The notes: a model not told the origin generated them from the letters alone. Shown: positions 33,847 to 43,931, numbered from the stretch's first letter. The stretch is DNA of 64,000 nucleotides from Acidisarcina polymorpha (GCF_003330725.1 NZ_CP030840.1:1116001-1180000), one strand, 5' to 3'. Numbers and translations are program-made.

Positions 33847-35286
33847 TCAAAAGTGGAAGATCAGGTCGCTCGCCGCTGTGAACTGGTTCTGCCGCCGGCC
33901 GTTGTCGTAGGCCTTGCGGTCCCACGCGCGTTCAAATCGTATTCCGGGACGAATCTGGATCGTGGAGCCAACCCAATGTCCCCACATGATCGTATTCTCC
34001 GAATATTTTGTGGCGTACCCGGTGCGCTGGCCTTTTTTGTCGTCAAGAAAGTCGCTGCGGAAGGAGACGTAGTCGTGCATCGAAAGCTCTTTCTGGAGGA
34101 AATTGACGGCAGCATACTCTGGCGCCGTACAGCGCTGTTCCCCGAACGCACAGTAGGCGCCATTTGTGCCGCTCTCCGGCGCGATGCTTGCTGAGACGGA
34201 GGGCACGTCGCGCTGGTACATATACCAGGTCTCACTCGCCATGTGCACGGTCTTCGAGAACTTGTGATACCAGGTCGCGTCATATTGCTGCAGATTGTTA
34301 TAGGCGTACTTGGCATCGTTGATGCCGTTGGCGCAGAGATAGTAATTGTCGTTCACCGAACCAGTTGTATAGCTGACACAAGCCGTGCCGGAAGGCTTTG
34401 CATCCGCTGTCCATAAGGCTACGTCATGACTGCCAGTGATGCCCAGCTGCGCCAGCCACCGGTCGCTAAGCTTGACTGTGGCCATTAGACCGGTGTCGGT
34501 AAATGGATCGATCGCATAAAGCAGGGAGTGGCTGAATATGTAATTGTTCGGCGCAAGCTGGGCCTCGATGCCGGGGACAGAAATAAACCGTCCGATCCGG
34601 AGATTCATTCCCTGCCCTACGCGCGGCACATAGATGTCGACGTATTCGAGGGTCGGGTCAAAGCCGTACTGATGGTGGTCGTTGACCCACTGGCTGCTCC
34701 CATATCCTTTTGCGGTCGTGAAGCGATAGTCGGTCCCGTAGAGTGCGGTGAGGTGATATCCCCAGTCAGTATGCTCGCGCTGCACTGTGTCCGGTAAACG
34801 TTCCGTATACAGGACCAACTGGCCCATCTCAAACCGATCAGGATAGACGTCATTTGCTTCGGGCGCGTTGCTGTTGGTCGAGGTGCTGAAGTTCAGCGTG
34901 GGCTCGATCCAGCCATACAACTTCGTCCGGCTCATTGCCCCGTTGATCGCGCTCATGAGGGGATAGGTATTGGTGTCCGGCTCACCAATCACCGGCGAGC
35001 CTCCGTAGGACCAGTCGGCGCTTGGAAACGGGGGCGAATCGAGTGGCGATGGCAGGCCGCGCCTTGGAGGTGAGGGTGAGACAGGACTTGTACCTGACCA
35101 ATCCTGTTTATAAAAATTTGCCCAACGAGCTAGAAATCTCTTCGGCTCCGGGGCCTCCGGTGAAGGGTCAGGTCGCGATGGGGTTCCGGCCGATTGCGCT
35201 TCCAGGCGGGGATGGCAGAAGCAGAGCGGCACGAGAAGCAGAGCGCAGAGATGCTGGCGAATACGCAAAATGATCAGGGACTCCAT
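33847..35286 (-). CDS. Outer-membrane porin, OmpL-like (putative beta-barrel porin-2)
   Basis: A 479-residue protein from the ATG at 35286; the frame extends 23 codons further. The signal peptide is LRIRQHLCALLLVPLCF followed by LEAQS. A short Pro-rich stretch precedes a long barrel of amphipathic strands (YGWIEPTLNFSTSTNSN, DWGYHLTALYGTDYRFT, YVDIYVPRVGQGMNLRIGRF) and ends in DLIFHF with terminal Phe. The motif with IPGIEAQ-like SVPGIEAQLAPNNY is typical of the BBP2 family. Its four or more cysteines may form surface-loop disulphides. The substrate is unknown. Monocistronic. Confidence 0.85.
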   Translation of the reverse strand: MESLIILRIRQHLCALLLVPLCFCHPRLEAQSAGTPSRPDPSPEAPEPKRFLARWANFYKQDWSGTSPVSPSPPRRGLPSPLDSPPFPSADWSYGGSPVIGEPDTNTYPLMSAINGAMSRTKLYGWIEPTLNFSTSTNSNAPEANDVYPDRFEMGQLVLYTERLPDTVQREHTDWGYHLTALYGTDYRFTTAKGYGSSQWVNDHHQYGFDPTLEYVDIYVPRVGQGMNLRIGRFISVPGIEAQLAPNNYIFSHSLLYAIDPFTDTGLMATVKLSDRWLAQLGITGSHDVALWTADAKPSGTACVSYTTGSVNDNYYLCANGINDAKYAYNNLQQYDATWYHKFSKTVHMASETWYMYQRDVPSVSASIAPESGTNGAYCAFGEQRCTAPEYAAVNFLQKELSMHDYVSFRSDFLDDKKGQRTGYATKYSENTIMWGHWVGSTIQIRPGIRFERAWDRKAYDNGRRQNQFTAASDLIFHF

Positions 35287-35499
35287 ACGCGGGTGTGATG
35301 CACAAGCTCGCGACCCCCTGCGGCAACCGCCAACCGCGGCTCTTCGGAGAGGCAAACGACCTTATCATAAAGGGTTCCGACGGGCGCGGCGGTCCGCGCC
35401 TTGCCATCCCCATCCTCAACCATTAGTGTTTGTTAGGGGAGACCAGGCGAACTCGTGACGTTCAACGACCTACCCGCAATTTAAGAGGAACCACAAGCA

Positions 35500-37470
35500 A
35501 TGGCGTCATCGACAACTTCACTGAACCCAAATTTAGAGTCCATCCTTCGCGAAAATCGCGTGTTTCCTCCTCCAGCCGAATTTGCGGCAAAAGCCCATAT
35601 TCAGAGCCTGGAGCAATATGAAGCCATGTATCGGCAGTCGGTCGATGATCCTGAAACTTTTTGGGGCGATGTCGCTCGCGAACTCCATTGGTTCGAGCCC
35701 TGGACGAAAGTGCTGGACTGGAATCTTCCCTGGGCTAAATGGTTTGTCGGCGGCAGAATGAACCTTTGCTATAACTGCGTCGATCGGCATGCTCTGGGAG
35801 ACAAATCCAGCAAAATCGCAATTCTATGGGAGGGTGAGCCGGGTGAAGTTCGTCGCCTGACCTTCGGCGAACTGCATATCGAAGTGCAGAAGTTCGCAAA
35901 CGTCTTGAAACGCCTCGGCGTGAAAAAAGGCGATCGTGTCGCCATCTATATGGGCATGACTCCCGAACTAGCGATCGCCTTGCTGGCCTGCGCCCGCATC
36001 GGCGCGGTACACTCCGTCATCTTTGGGGGATTTGCAGCGAACGCGTTAGTCGACCGAATCAACGATGCGCAGTGCACGGCAATTGTGACCCAGGATGGAT
36101 CCTATCGGCGCGGTACCGAGGTGAAGCTGAAACCGATCGTCGATGAGGCACTCGTGAATTGTCCATCGATTGAAAATGTTGTGGTGTTCCAACGAACCGG
36201 CAGTCCTGTTGTCATGAAAGACGGTCGCGACCACTGGTGGCACGATCTTATGGCGAACGCTGCAGCAGAGTGCCCGGCCGAGCAACTCGAATCAGAAGAT
36301 CCCCTCTACATCCTGTATACCTCCGGCACTACAGGGAAACCGAAGGGATTGGTGCACACTACCGGTGGCTATGCAGTTCAGACTTATCTCACCAGCAAAT
36401 ACGTCTTTGATCTTAGGGAGGACGACGTTTACTGGTGTACCGCCGACATCGGATGGGTCACCGGGCACTCTTATGTGGTTTACGGGATTTTACAGAACGG
36501 CATCACGACGGTGATGTACGAGGGCGCTCCCAATCATCCTGCTCCGGACCGCTTTTGGAAGATCATCGATGAACACAAAGTCACCGTCTTCTACACTGCG
36601 CCGACTGCAATTCGCGCCTTTATAAAATGGGGGGACGAACACGTTGAGAGACACCGGCTGGATTCTCTTCGCCTGCTCGGCACGGTAGGGGAGCCCATCA
36701 ATCCCGAAGCCTGGATCTGGTATCAACAAATGATTGGCAAAGGCCGTTGCCCGATTGTCGACACGTGGTGGCAGACCGAGACCGGCGCTCTGATGATTAC
36801 GCCGATTCCAGGAGCGATCGCCACCAAGCCCGGCTCCGCGACTCGTCCGTTCTTTGGAATTGTCCCGGAAGTGGTGACCAAGGAGGGTGATGCCGTTCCG
36901 GCGGGCAGCGGCGGCCTGCTTGTCATTCGGAAGCCATGGCCATCGATGGCCCGCACTATCTACAACGATCCCGAACGCTACGAGAAGCAGTACTGGTCGG
37001 AAATTCCCGGGAGCTATTTCACTGGCGACGGCGCACGCGTGGATCAAGATGGCTACTTCTGGCTGATGGGCCGGGTCGATGATGTCATCAATGTGAGCGG
37101 CCATCGTCTCGGCACGATGGAGATAGAATCGGCGCTTGTTGCCCACAAGAAAGTGGCGGAGGCAGCAGTTGTGGGCCGTCCTCATGATATGAAGGGCCAG
37201 GCGATTTCTGCGTTCGTAACCTTAGAAAGCGGCCACCAGCCATCGCCAGAACTCAAAGATGAACTTCGTGCTTGGGTTGCGAAGGAGATAGGGGCGCTCG
37301 CCCGACCCGACGACTTGCGGTTCACCGAGCAGCTGCCAAAGACTCGTTCTGGAAAAATTATGCGGCGGCTGCTCCGCGAGCTAGCCACTCATGGAGAGAT
37401 CAAAGGGGACACTACGACCCTAGAAGATTTCAGTATTATTGCGAAGCTGCGAGAGTCCGAGGAAGCATGA
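35500..37470 (+). CDS. acs: Acetyl-CoA synthetase (AMP-forming)
   Basis: A 656-residue enzyme activating acetate to acetyl-CoA via acetyl-AMP. It has the AMP-binding loop [19 protein letters not shown], the core WWQTETGA, the hinge/acyl-site region [20 protein letters not shown], and the C-terminal [16 protein letters not shown]. The lysine in that last motif is the conserved acetylation/regulatory site. Length is normal. AAGAGGA lies upstream of the ATG. A single gene divergent from the porin, with 213 bp between starts. No acetate permease adjoins it. Confidence 0.96.
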   Translation: MASSTTSLNPNLESILRENRVFPPPAEFAAKAHIQSLEQYEAMYRQSVDDPETFWGDVARELHWFEPWTKVLDWNLPWAKWFVGGRMNLCYNCVDRHALGDKSSKIAILWEGEPGEVRRLTFGELHIEVQKFANVLKRLGVKKGDRVAIYMGMTPELAIALLACARIGAVHSVIFGGFAANALVDRINDAQCTAIVTQDGSYRRGTEVKLKPIVDEALVNCPSIENVVVFQRTGSPVVMKDGRDHWWHDLMANAAAECPAEQLESEDPLYILYTSGTTGKPKGLVHTTGGYAVQTYLTSKYVFDLREDDVYWCTADIGWVTGHSYVVYGILQNGITTVMYEGAPNHPAPDRFWKIIDEHKVTVFYTAPTAIRAFIKWGDEHVERHRLDSLRLLGTVGEPINPEAWIWYQQMIGKGRCPIVDTWWQTETGALMITPIPGAIATKPGSATRPFFGIVPEVVTKEGDAVPAGSGGLLVIRKPWPSMARTIYNDPERYEKQYWSEIPGSYFTGDGARVDQDGYFWLMGRVDDVINVSGHRLGTMEIESALVAHKKVAEAAVVGRPHDMKGQAISAFVTLESGHQPSPELKDELRAWVAKEIGALARPDDLRFTEQLPKTRSGKIMRRLLRELATHGEIKGDTTTLEDFSIIAKLRESEEA

Positions 37471-37588
37471 AGGCCATCCGGATGATAGCCATGCTTACCA
37501 TCGCTGGTGCTTAACCCCTATTCCGACGAGATGATTTCCTTGGACGAGCATTAGTTCTATCAAGAGACTTATGCCCGTCCAAGTTGAC

Positions 37589-38083
37589 TCAGCGTCCGCT
37601 CGACCCGAATCCTTTGGCATCGCGATCGCTATCAGATAGGTCTTGTACCGCAATCACTTCGAGATCAGTCATTGCGGCGAAGAGAGACATTTGCACGATC
37701 TTGTCGCCCTTCTTGATGGCCACTGACACATCACTCCGCTCCAGACTGACATCGGAGACGAACCCTTCCTTTGTTCTTGCGCAGTGCAACGTCCATCTCG
37801 GTTGATTGACGTTGATGAGGCACACAAGTATTTCACCGCGATATCCTGCGTCAATTCTCCCGCCGGCATAGGTAACGCCCTTAGCAGCCATCGAGGAACG
37901 ATCCCCCAACACGAAGCCGTAACCTGTGGGACCTTCAACCGCTATGCCGGTCCGGACCTTAGCCGGCCTTCCCGGCTCCAGAGTTATGTCCTCTATGGAG
38001 TAGAGGTCGTAGCCTAAATCGCTGCCGGCGTAGGTCACGGTTGGTAATCTTGCGTCCGGATGGAGCAACTTGACTTTCAGCAT
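37589..38083 (-). CDS. dut: dUTP diphosphatase (dUTPase) family protein
   Basis: A 164-residue protein from the ATG at 38083; the frame runs further upstream into the neighbouring gene. All five trimeric dUTPase motifs can be followed: AGSDLGYDLYS, GDRSSMAAKG, GGRIDAGYRGEILVCLIN, GDKIVQMSLF and KGFGSSGR at the end. It hydrolyses dUTP to dUMP and PPi, limiting uracil in DNA. Motif 2 has RSSMAAKG rather than the usual RSGLA-type sequence, and dCTP deaminase-like relatives are a less likely alternative. It follows a small basic-protein gene by 13 bp, so they are probably co-transcribed. Confidence 0.88.
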   Translation of the reverse strand: MLKVKLLHPDARLPTVTYAGSDLGYDLYSIEDITLEPGRPAKVRTGIAVEGPTGYGFVLGDRSSMAAKGVTYAGGRIDAGYRGEILVCLINVNQPRWTLHCARTKEGFVSDVSLERSDVSVAIKKGDKIVQMSLFAAMTDLEVIAVQDLSDSDRDAKGFGSSGR

Positions 38084-38096
38084 GCTTTCGCTGCGA

Positions 38097-38336
38097 TCAA
38101 GCCTTTTTCGCCTGCGCGGTCTCTTTGCGCTGCTTCGCCCATCGGCGCTTCTGCGCCTGGGCAATGCGGTTGCGAGCATCGTCACTCAGAATTCGCTTCT
38201 TCGGAGCCTGTGCACCGTTGCCACGCCCGCTGGTGCTCAGCAGCCGATGACCATTGGTCGCACTCAACAACGCTTTAACATGCTGCAACCTTGTGATTTC
38301 TTCATCGATTGATTCTAGAATCTGATTACGGTCCAT
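38097..38336 (-). CDS. Small basic protein of unknown function
   Basis: A 79-residue protein, highly charged. An N-terminal acidic helix (ILESIDEEITRLQHVKALL) leads to a basic C-terminus, KKRILSDDARNRIAQAQKRRW, then AKQRKETAQAKKA. The pattern LSxxARxRIAxAQxxRWA recurs in small proteins of many bacteria, suggesting a nucleic-acid-binding tail; that role is inferred. GGAG lies 11 bases before the ATG. Upstream partner of dut. Confidence 0.75.
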   Translation of the reverse strand: MDRNQILESIDEEITRLQHVKALLSATNGHRLLSTSGRGNGAQAPKKRILSDDARNRIAQAQKRRWAKQRKETAQAKKA

Positions 38337-39156
38337 TCTCTGATTTCTCCCATGTGATTCGGGAACCTGTAGCTCCCCTTACCGGCTTGACTTACTGCTT
38401 GCTCGGGATCTGATCGCTCCACCGGATCATACCGGCAGTGGTTACGGATCATTGCCTACAACCACAACCGTCCCGTGCGCCATAGTTGAACGCAAATCGA
38501 ACGCCTCTCAAGGCACTTGAGTTGCACGTGACTTCGATAATCCCAACCAAGGCGAAACGTCCGCAGCACTGCAACTAAAAGTACAACTAAGCAGCAAGTC
38601 AGCCCATACAAACCCCTAGACTGCTCAGATGTTTTCCTCACCCTATGGTATGCCTAGAACGTGTAACTTGCCAGCCGTCTCGGCTGCCACTTCGCCAACG
38701 GTTCTTGGCTTGACCGGAAGAATCTCGGTAACCCGTTAGCAGATTAGGAGTCTACCATGTTATCCGGGGTAGTCGTTGAGCCTCCAAAGGACGAAGTATC
38801 AACCTCAGGATTGCACACTGACCATGGCAGAAACCTAGATTTACAGGATAGATGAACAAGAATGATAACCAAGAGCTCTGGCAAAGTGCCTAATGATCGC
38901 CCGGTCTAGCATCTTCGAACGTGATTGGCAGAAGTAGTCAGCAATCGCGTCACCGAACAGGTATCTCCAGTCTATGTTCCTAGAAGAAGATGAGCCGGGT
39001 TGCGCCATGGTCGATTTATGGCTTCCTTCAAGGCTCGAGGAGCTAAGTGATCATTCTTAGGGCTTATCGGATCGAAGCGATGAAACACCAATCTCCATTG
39101 ACGAAGAACCAGTCAGTCACATGGACCGCAAGTTGCCGACTTACCCCTAGACCGGA
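38337..39156. other. 820-bp gene-free stretch
   Basis: No ORF with coding character, tRNA or recognisable structured RNA is seen. It carries the promoters of the dut operon (left) and the sigma-factor operon (right), but neither could be assigned. Composition is slightly more AT-rich than nearby genes. Confidence 0.5.
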
Positions 39157-39795
39157 ATGATGACGGAAATCCGAGAGTTGGACGAATCCGCACTGATCGG
39201 CCGTATTTGCGCTGGAGAGAAGGAGTTGTTCCATGACCTTATTCGGCCATACGAGAAGCGGGTATATCTAACTGTGTTTGCCCTGCTTGGCAGCCAGACG
39301 GAAGCGGAAGATGCCGCGCAGGAGGCCATCATCAAGGCCTATCGTGGATTGAAGTCATTTCGCAATGAAGCCAAGTTCAGCACGTGGCTGCTCTCTATTG
39401 CTCTCAATGAAGCCAAGAGCCGGCTAAGAAAATCGAAGAGAATTGTTATGGAGTCCCTCGATGAACAGGTGGAGTCGCATCAAGGAGACTTTGCTCCTGC
39501 ATTTCTGACCGACTGGCGGGAAATACCGTCTGAGGCTCTCGAGCGTTCCGAGTTGCGATCTACGCTGCAAGCCGCGGTGACGGAACTACCACCTATTTAC
39601 CGGGAAGTTTTTACCTTGCGAGATCTCGAAGAATTGAACGTTGAGGAGACAGCGAAAATCCTGGGAGTTACGACCAACGTCGTCAAAGTCCGCCTTCATC
39701 GGGCACGTATGCTCCTCCAGAAGCGTTTGGTGCCTTTGCTAAAAACGTCCGTACCGTCCCGGCCCGGGTTGTTTCGGAGGATGTTATGGAGATGA
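39157..39795 (+). CDS. ECF-type RNA polymerase sigma factor
   Basis: A 212-residue sigma-70 family protein with regions 2 and 4 only. Region 2 is at about 25-95 (YEKRVYLTVFALLGSQTEAEDAAQ and AYRGLKSFRNEAKFSTWL). Region 4 is at about 138-192 (LPPIYREVFTLRDLEELNVEE, ILGVTTNVVKVRLHRAR), with the helix-turn-helix visible. The start could be either of two successive ATGs. Its stop overlaps the following anti-sigma gene by 10 bases, implying translational coupling. The target promoters and the stimulus are unknown. Confidence 0.93.
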   Translation: MMTEIRELDESALIGRICAGEKELFHDLIRPYEKRVYLTVFALLGSQTEAEDAAQEAIIKAYRGLKSFRNEAKFSTWLLSIALNEAKSRLRKSKRIVMESLDEQVESHQGDFAPAFLTDWREIPSEALERSELRSTLQAAVTELPPIYREVFTLRDLEELNVEETAKILGVTTNVVKVRLHRARMLLQKRLVPLLKTSVPSRPGLFRRMLWR

Positions 39796-40037
39796 ATTGC
39801 AAACATGTTTGGAATTACATCTCCGAATACATCGATGGCTCGATTGATGACGAGCTGCGGGCACAGATTGAATCCCACTTAGAGCATTGCGAGATATGCT
39901 CAGCGATTCTCGACAGCACCCGGAACATCCTTTATTTGACGGCGGATAACCGCACCTTTGCGTTGCCGGTCGGCTTCAGCGAACGCCTGCGGGCTCGACT
40001 GGAAGAGGAGATGGCCAAATCGACTGACAGCCCCTAA
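39786..40037 (+). CDS. Putative zinc-binding anti-sigma factor
   Basis: An 83-residue protein with a ZAS-like zinc motif: Cys near the N-terminus (CKHVWNYISEYIDG), then HLEHCEICS, giving His-x3-Cys-x2-Cys. There is no transmembrane helix, so it is a soluble anti-sigma factor, possibly redox- or metal-responsive like RsrA/ChrR. GGAGG lies 5 bases before the ATG. It overlaps the sigma gene by 10 bases, the usual arrangement of a cognate pair. Confidence 0.88.
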   Translation: MEMNCKHVWNYISEYIDGSIDDELRAQIESHLEHCEICSAILDSTRNILYLTADNRTFALPVGFSERLRARLEEEMAKSTDSP

Positions 40038-40646
40038 GGTAAGTGACTCTGTGGGCTGGCAGCCACTCAGAAAGCCGAGACGAGACCCGCTGAACCGCAC
40101 CATGTGCGTGATTCAAGCTTGAAGCAAGTCGCTCATCAAGGAATTAAGTTCGGGGAAGTCAGGAATGGAGCCAGAGAATGCGCCACGGATCGAGCCCGGC
40201 TACTTGTCTCGTGTGTAATTACAAGGGGATACTGCTCGCGAGCTAAGACCGCGTGCAAACCGCATTCTCAGCGAGGCCGCGGAGAAGCCGAAAATCACAT
40301 CAAAACAAAATGCGTACTTGCGGTGGATAAACGAAGAGCTGGAGTCAATTCGCCTTAGCAGCTTCACACTCGAGCGAAGACGCCCCATCGTCCGACGATC
40401 ATCGCAAGCACGAAGGGGGAAGGACAGCGGTCACCGCACCCTGTTCGAGAAGGTTGAGAGGATGCGTAGGCCGGATCTATTCGCCACAACCGAGCGCGGC
40501 AAGAGGCTTCGATTCAGCAAAATGCTCATGATGAGCAGAATGCTACTAGCGGAGCAGGATGCTTCTCAGGCGAGCCAAATAATCAAACTTAGAAGCAAAA
40601 TGGGACGGCCTGCGCCGCCCCTTTTGCCTGGAAGTTTGCGCAAAGA
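40038..40646. other. 600-bp gene-free stretch after the anti-sigma gene
   Basis: Two short ORFs (40104-40358, 40318-40659, plus strand) look like chance: they have no ribosome site and low-complexity basic composition, and the second runs through the terminator of the cold-shock gene. Nothing else is recognisable. Confidence 0.5.
40597..40626 (-). terminator. Rho-independent terminator of the cold-shock gene
   Basis: On the minus strand GGGGCGGC-GCAG-GCCGTCCC is followed by ATTTTGCTTCT. It lies 25 bases past the cold-shock stop codon. Confidence 0.8.
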
Positions 40647-40847
40647 TTACAGGACCTGAACGTTCTCAGCCTGCCAGCCCTTCGGGCCCTTCACAACGTT
40701 GAACTGCACCGCCTGGCCTTCTTGAAGACTGCGGAAGCCATTGGCCTGGATCGCGGTGTGGTGAACAAATACATCTTCACCGTTAGCGCGGCTCAGAAAT
40801 CCAAAGCCCTTCGCATCGTTAAACCATTTCACTGTTCCCTGTTCCAT
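40647..40847 (-). CDS. csp: Cold-shock-domain protein
   Basis: A 66-residue single cold-shock domain. RNP1 (KGFGFLSR) and RNP2 (DVFVHHTAI) are both intact. It acts as an RNA chaperone or binds single-stranded nucleic acid. The length is standard. A promoter at 40968-40998 gives an untranslated leader of about 110 bases, typical of cold-regulated csp mRNAs whose 5' UTR controls translation. Own terminator, so monocistronic. Confidence 0.95.
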   Translation of the reverse strand: MEQGTVKWFNDAKGFGFLSRANGEDVFVHHTAIQANGFRSLQEGQAVQFNVVKGPKGWQAENVQVL

Positions 40848-40967
40848 AACTTGATTCTTTTCCTTTTGTAGAGATAACGCTGAATTGAAATCGGGATATT
40901 CGCAGGTATTGCTACAGCAAAGTGCATAACGAGCGGTAGAGCCACAGTCCCTATTCGACGCTCCTTC

Positions 40968-40998
40968 AGTATAACCGGAATGACCTGCGACGGCGCAA
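40968..40998 (-). promoter_or_regulatory. Promoter of the cold-shock gene
   Basis: A strong -10 TATACT (40968-40973) is preceded by a weak -35 TTGCGC (40993-40998), with a 19-base spacer. The -10 lies about 120 bases upstream of the start codon, giving a long 5' leader. Confidence 0.55.
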
Positions 40999-41123
40999 CT
41001 TTTATTTTGTCACCATCCGATTCAGGAAAAATGTTGTTTGACCGACTTCCTTTCAACGGATATTCGCCGGTTTTTATCGGGAAATTAAGACTCTTTCCGT
41101 AAGCGTGGCCTCATGATGGCGGC

Positions 41124-42038
41124 ATGGTCGAATCCACTGATTCTGTGCAGCGCCAGCTTTCCGGTTCGAGATCCGGGGTCTCCCGGAACGGCGTTTTCGG
41201 ATCAAACACGGTCTCCAGAGCGTCCTACTTGGATCCTGCCATCACCGCTCCCAAGTATATCGACCCTGCCCCGGTTGTCGAAGATGCCAATCCCGGCTGG
41301 GTGCCGATGGATCTGGGACGCTACCGGGTCACGATCGCCCAAACCCTCGGAGAACGCGAGTCGGCGTGCCGGCTGCGCTTCAAGGTCTTCAACATTGAGC
41401 TGGGCGAAGGGCTGCAAGCCTCTTACAAGACCGGGCTGGACACGGACCACTTCGACCTATTCTGCGACCAGCTCATCGTTGAGGATCGCAGTTCGCGCAG
41501 CATTGTTGGCACGTATCGGATGCAGTCCGGGATCACTGCCGCCCGTAACCTCGGATACTACTGTGAACAGGAATTCGACTTCCGGCCATACGCCAAGGTG
41601 CGCGATGCAGTTCTCGAACTGGGACGCGCCTCGATCGACCGCGAGCACCGTTCGAGCGAAGTCTTGACTCTGCTGTGGCGTGGAATCGCCCAGTATACCC
41701 GCCTCCACAACCTTCGCTATCTAATCGGCTGCTCGTCGCTGAACTCTCAGGATCCGAGGGTAGGTTGGCAAATGTATCGTCAACTCAGCGGGTTTCAGGT
41801 TGCCCCGGAGTTTCAGACTTCGCCGACAGACTCCTTTCTACTGCCCTTCACTGACGAGGCTCCGGAGGTCATGGCCAAGGTTCCGAAGTTGCTTCGGACG
41901 TATATTGGGATCGGGGCCAAAATCTGTGGCGCTCCGGCCTGGGACCGGGAATTCGGCACGATCGACTTCCTGACCCTGTTGGATATGCGTGAACTTACCC
42001 CCGCCGCGAGGGTCCGGTTCCAAACCGAAGCACAATAG
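41124..42038 (+). CDS. olsB: OlsB-like N-acyltransferase (GNAT, hemolysin-like)
   Basis: A 304-residue protein. Residues about 65-290 match the Acetyltransf_5/OlsB family: RYRVTIAQTLGERESACRLRF, FDLFCDQLIVED, VGTYRMQSG and VLELGRASIDREHR. These use acyl-ACP to N-acylate ornithine (first step of ornithine-lipid synthesis) or a related amino acid. The N-terminal 60 residues look disordered and the start is uncertain, since no ribosome site is seen before 41124. It is followed by an acyltransferase gene 44 bp downstream, the usual OlsB-OlsA partner. The amino-acid acceptor is inferred from family, not proven. Confidence 0.83.
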   Translation: MVESTDSVQRQLSGSRSGVSRNGVFGSNTVSRASYLDPAITAPKYIDPAPVVEDANPGWVPMDLGRYRVTIAQTLGERESACRLRFKVFNIELGEGLQASYKTGLDTDHFDLFCDQLIVEDRSSRSIVGTYRMQSGITAARNLGYYCEQEFDFRPYAKVRDAVLELGRASIDREHRSSEVLTLLWRGIAQYTRLHNLRYLIGCSSLNSQDPRVGWQMYRQLSGFQVAPEFQTSPTDSFLLPFTDEAPEVMAKVPKLLRTYIGIGAKICGAPAWDREFGTIDFLTLLDMRELTPAARVRFQTEAQ

Positions 42039-42082
42039 CGCGAGTCCGGCAGAGAAGCCGCTTACGTGGCCGATGGAAGGCG

Positions 42083-42856
42083 ATGGTTCTGGTGCTGTCG
42101 CTGCTTCAGTGCATGGCTGTTTTCCTCGTCCTACGGCTACGCGGCAAAACCTCCGAGAAGCAGCGTGCAGATTGGCTGCACCGCTCCTGCAGGATGGTCC
42201 TGCGACGGATGGGTTTCTCTCTTCATGCGGCGAGCCCGGGGATGGATGGCATCCTGATCGTCTCAAACCACCTCAGCTACCTCGATATTCTGCTTTATGG
42301 AGCTAACTCTCCCTGCGTCTTCGTGGCCAAGTCTGAGGTGCGCTCGTGGCCTCTTTTAGGTCTGCTGGCTTCGCTTGGCGGGACGGTCTTTGTCGATCGC
42401 ACCAGCACCATCGGAGCGGCCCAGGCGGCCGCCAAGATTCAAAGCCTGCTCCATCTCGACATCAACGTACTGATCTTCCCGGAAGGCACCAGTTCGGACG
42501 GATCAAGCGTGCTTCGGTTTTACCCCTCACTCTTTGAACCGGCGGTCCGTGCTGGCGTACCCATTCTTCCAGCGGCCATTGGATATTCCGCATCCTCGAT
42601 GCTGGAGCGGGATCTCTGTTATTACGGCGACATCTCTTTCGGCCCGCATCTGCTCCAGACATTGGAGTTGCCTGACGTCTCGGGCATGATCCGGTTCGCC
42701 ACTGGCGCGAAGATTTACTCGAACCGCAAAGATGCCGCGTTGGCCGCGCATTTGCAGGTAGTCGATCTGCGCTCGCGCATTTTAGAAGCTCAGGCTCCGG
42801 GCGCAGAAACGCTGGCGGTAAATCAGAGGAGCGGAGCTGAAATCTCGCAGCTATGA
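42083..42856 (+). CDS. olsA: PlsC/OlsA-like O-acyltransferase
   Basis: A 257-residue membrane-associated acyltransferase. An N-terminal hydrophobic segment (VLVLSLLQCMAVFLVL) is followed by the four PlsC blocks: NHLSYLD (NHx4D), VFVDRTS, FPEGTSS and the VPILPAAIGY block. In ornithine-lipid pathways the partner OlsA adds the second acyl chain to lyso-ornithine lipid. A plain lysophosphatidic acid acyltransferase is the alternative; adjacency to olsB favours OlsA. GGAAGG sits just before the ATG. It converges on the LacI gene, 19 bp apart. Confidence 0.83.
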   Translation: MVLVLSLLQCMAVFLVLRLRGKTSEKQRADWLHRSCRMVLRRMGFSLHAASPGMDGILIVSNHLSYLDILLYGANSPCVFVAKSEVRSWPLLGLLASLGGTVFVDRTSTIGAAQAAAKIQSLLHLDINVLIFPEGTSSDGSSVLRFYPSLFEPAVRAGVPILPAAIGYSASSMLERDLCYYGDISFGPHLLQTLELPDVSGMIRFATGAKIYSNRKDAALAAHLQVVDLRSRILEAQAPGAETLAVNQRSGAEISQL

Positions 42857-42875
42857 ATGATTCGACCTGGACCGC

Positions 42876-43931
42876 TCAGTTTCTTTTCAACGAGTCGCGC
42901 GGGACATCGGTCGATTGGCGCACAACCAGCTTGGTCGGGATCGTATATTCCCGTGGGGTCGTCGCTTTCAGCGGAATCTCGCCGTGATCGCGCAAAGCAA
43001 AGAAGGCGGTCCGCGCTAGATCGACCCTCGACATCTGCACCGTGGTAAGCGGAGGGGTTGTGAATTGAGCAAAGCGAATGTCGTCGAAGCCGATGATAGA
43101 AAGGTCTCGAGGCACTCTGAGCCCGATCGAAAATGCCGAACGCAATACCCCGATCGCGGTCATATCGTTCGAGCACATGATCGCCGTGGCCAACTCGCCA
43201 CGAGCCTGCAAGCGCTCGAAGGCCAGCATGCCGCCCTCAATTGTGTGATTTGCTTCGACGATCCTGGCGTCTTTTGGTGAGAATCGGGCCTCTTTGGCGG
43301 CGATCTTGAAGGCGTCGACCCTGGCTCTGGCGGAATGCAAGGTGGCCGATCCACTGATGAAGGTAATCTGACGATGGCCCAGGGCGGCAAGATGATGAAC
43401 CGCCTGTCCAATACCGGCGCCATAGTCGACTCGAAGGGTACTGACCAGCGGACTGGGCAAATCAAAGTCGATCAGGGTCAGCGGGATCCTTCGCTCGGCC
43501 AGCTGCTGCAGAAGCGGTTCTTCAATGCCGAATGTCATGACCGCGACACCCTCGACTTTTCGCTCGAGCATACGGCGAATGACCAGGTTCATTCGCTTCG
43601 GATCGTAATTGGTGGAGCCGATCAGAATCTCGTAGCCATTCTCGACGGCAATCTCTTCAAAACCCTGGATCAGCTCGGGAAAGAATGGATTGGTGATTTC
43701 AGAGATGACCAGGCCCAACAGCCTGCTTCTGCCGGATACGAGACCCCTCGCCTGGGTATTGGGGTAGTAGTCGAGTTCTTCGATGGCCTTCCATACGCGC
43801 TTGGCCAGATCTGGCCCCACGCTTGGAATGCCATTGACGGTCCGGGAGACGGTAGCAATCGAGACCCTGGCCCGTTCGGCGACGGCGCGGATATCGAGCT
43901 TTACCAGCGCTGTTTTGGTCTTTCGCTTCAC
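42876..43931 (-). CDS. LacI-family transcriptional regulator
   Basis: About 351 residues from a GTG at 43931. An ATG-led frame reaches 43991, but that stretch contains the palindrome at 43970-43983 and promoter-like AT-rich sequence, so the later start is preferred. The N-terminal helix-turn-helix and hinge helix are clear (DIRAVAERARVSIATVSRTV, YYPNTQARGL). A sugar-binding-like core follows (LLGLVISEITNPFFPELIQG, IMCSNDMTAIGVLRSA, IIGFDDIRFAQF). It lies downstream of an M24 peptidase gene and near xylulokinase; pentose or xylan-derived sugar sensing is an inference. Confidence 0.9.
   Translation of the reverse strand: MKRKTKTALVKLDIRAVAERARVSIATVSRTVNGIPSVGPDLAKRVWKAIEELDYYPNTQARGLVSGRSRLLGLVISEITNPFFPELIQGFEEIAVENGYEILIGSTNYDPKRMNLVIRRMLERKVEGVAVMTFGIEEPLLQQLAERRIPLTLIDFDLPSPLVSTLRVDYGAGIGQAVHHLAALGHRQITFISGSATLHSARARVDAFKIAAKEARFSPKDARIVEANHTIEGGMLAFERLQARGELATAIMCSNDMTAIGVLRSAFSIGLRVPRDLSIIGFDDIRFAQFTTPPLTTVQMSRVDLARTAFFALRDHGEIPLKATTPREYTIPTKLVVRQSTDVPRDSLKRN

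Noticed and set aside
40104-40659. Two overlapping plus-strand ORFs as small genes
   Set aside because: No ribosome-binding sites, no recognisable domains, and the second ORF runs through the cold-shock gene terminator and into that gene antisense.
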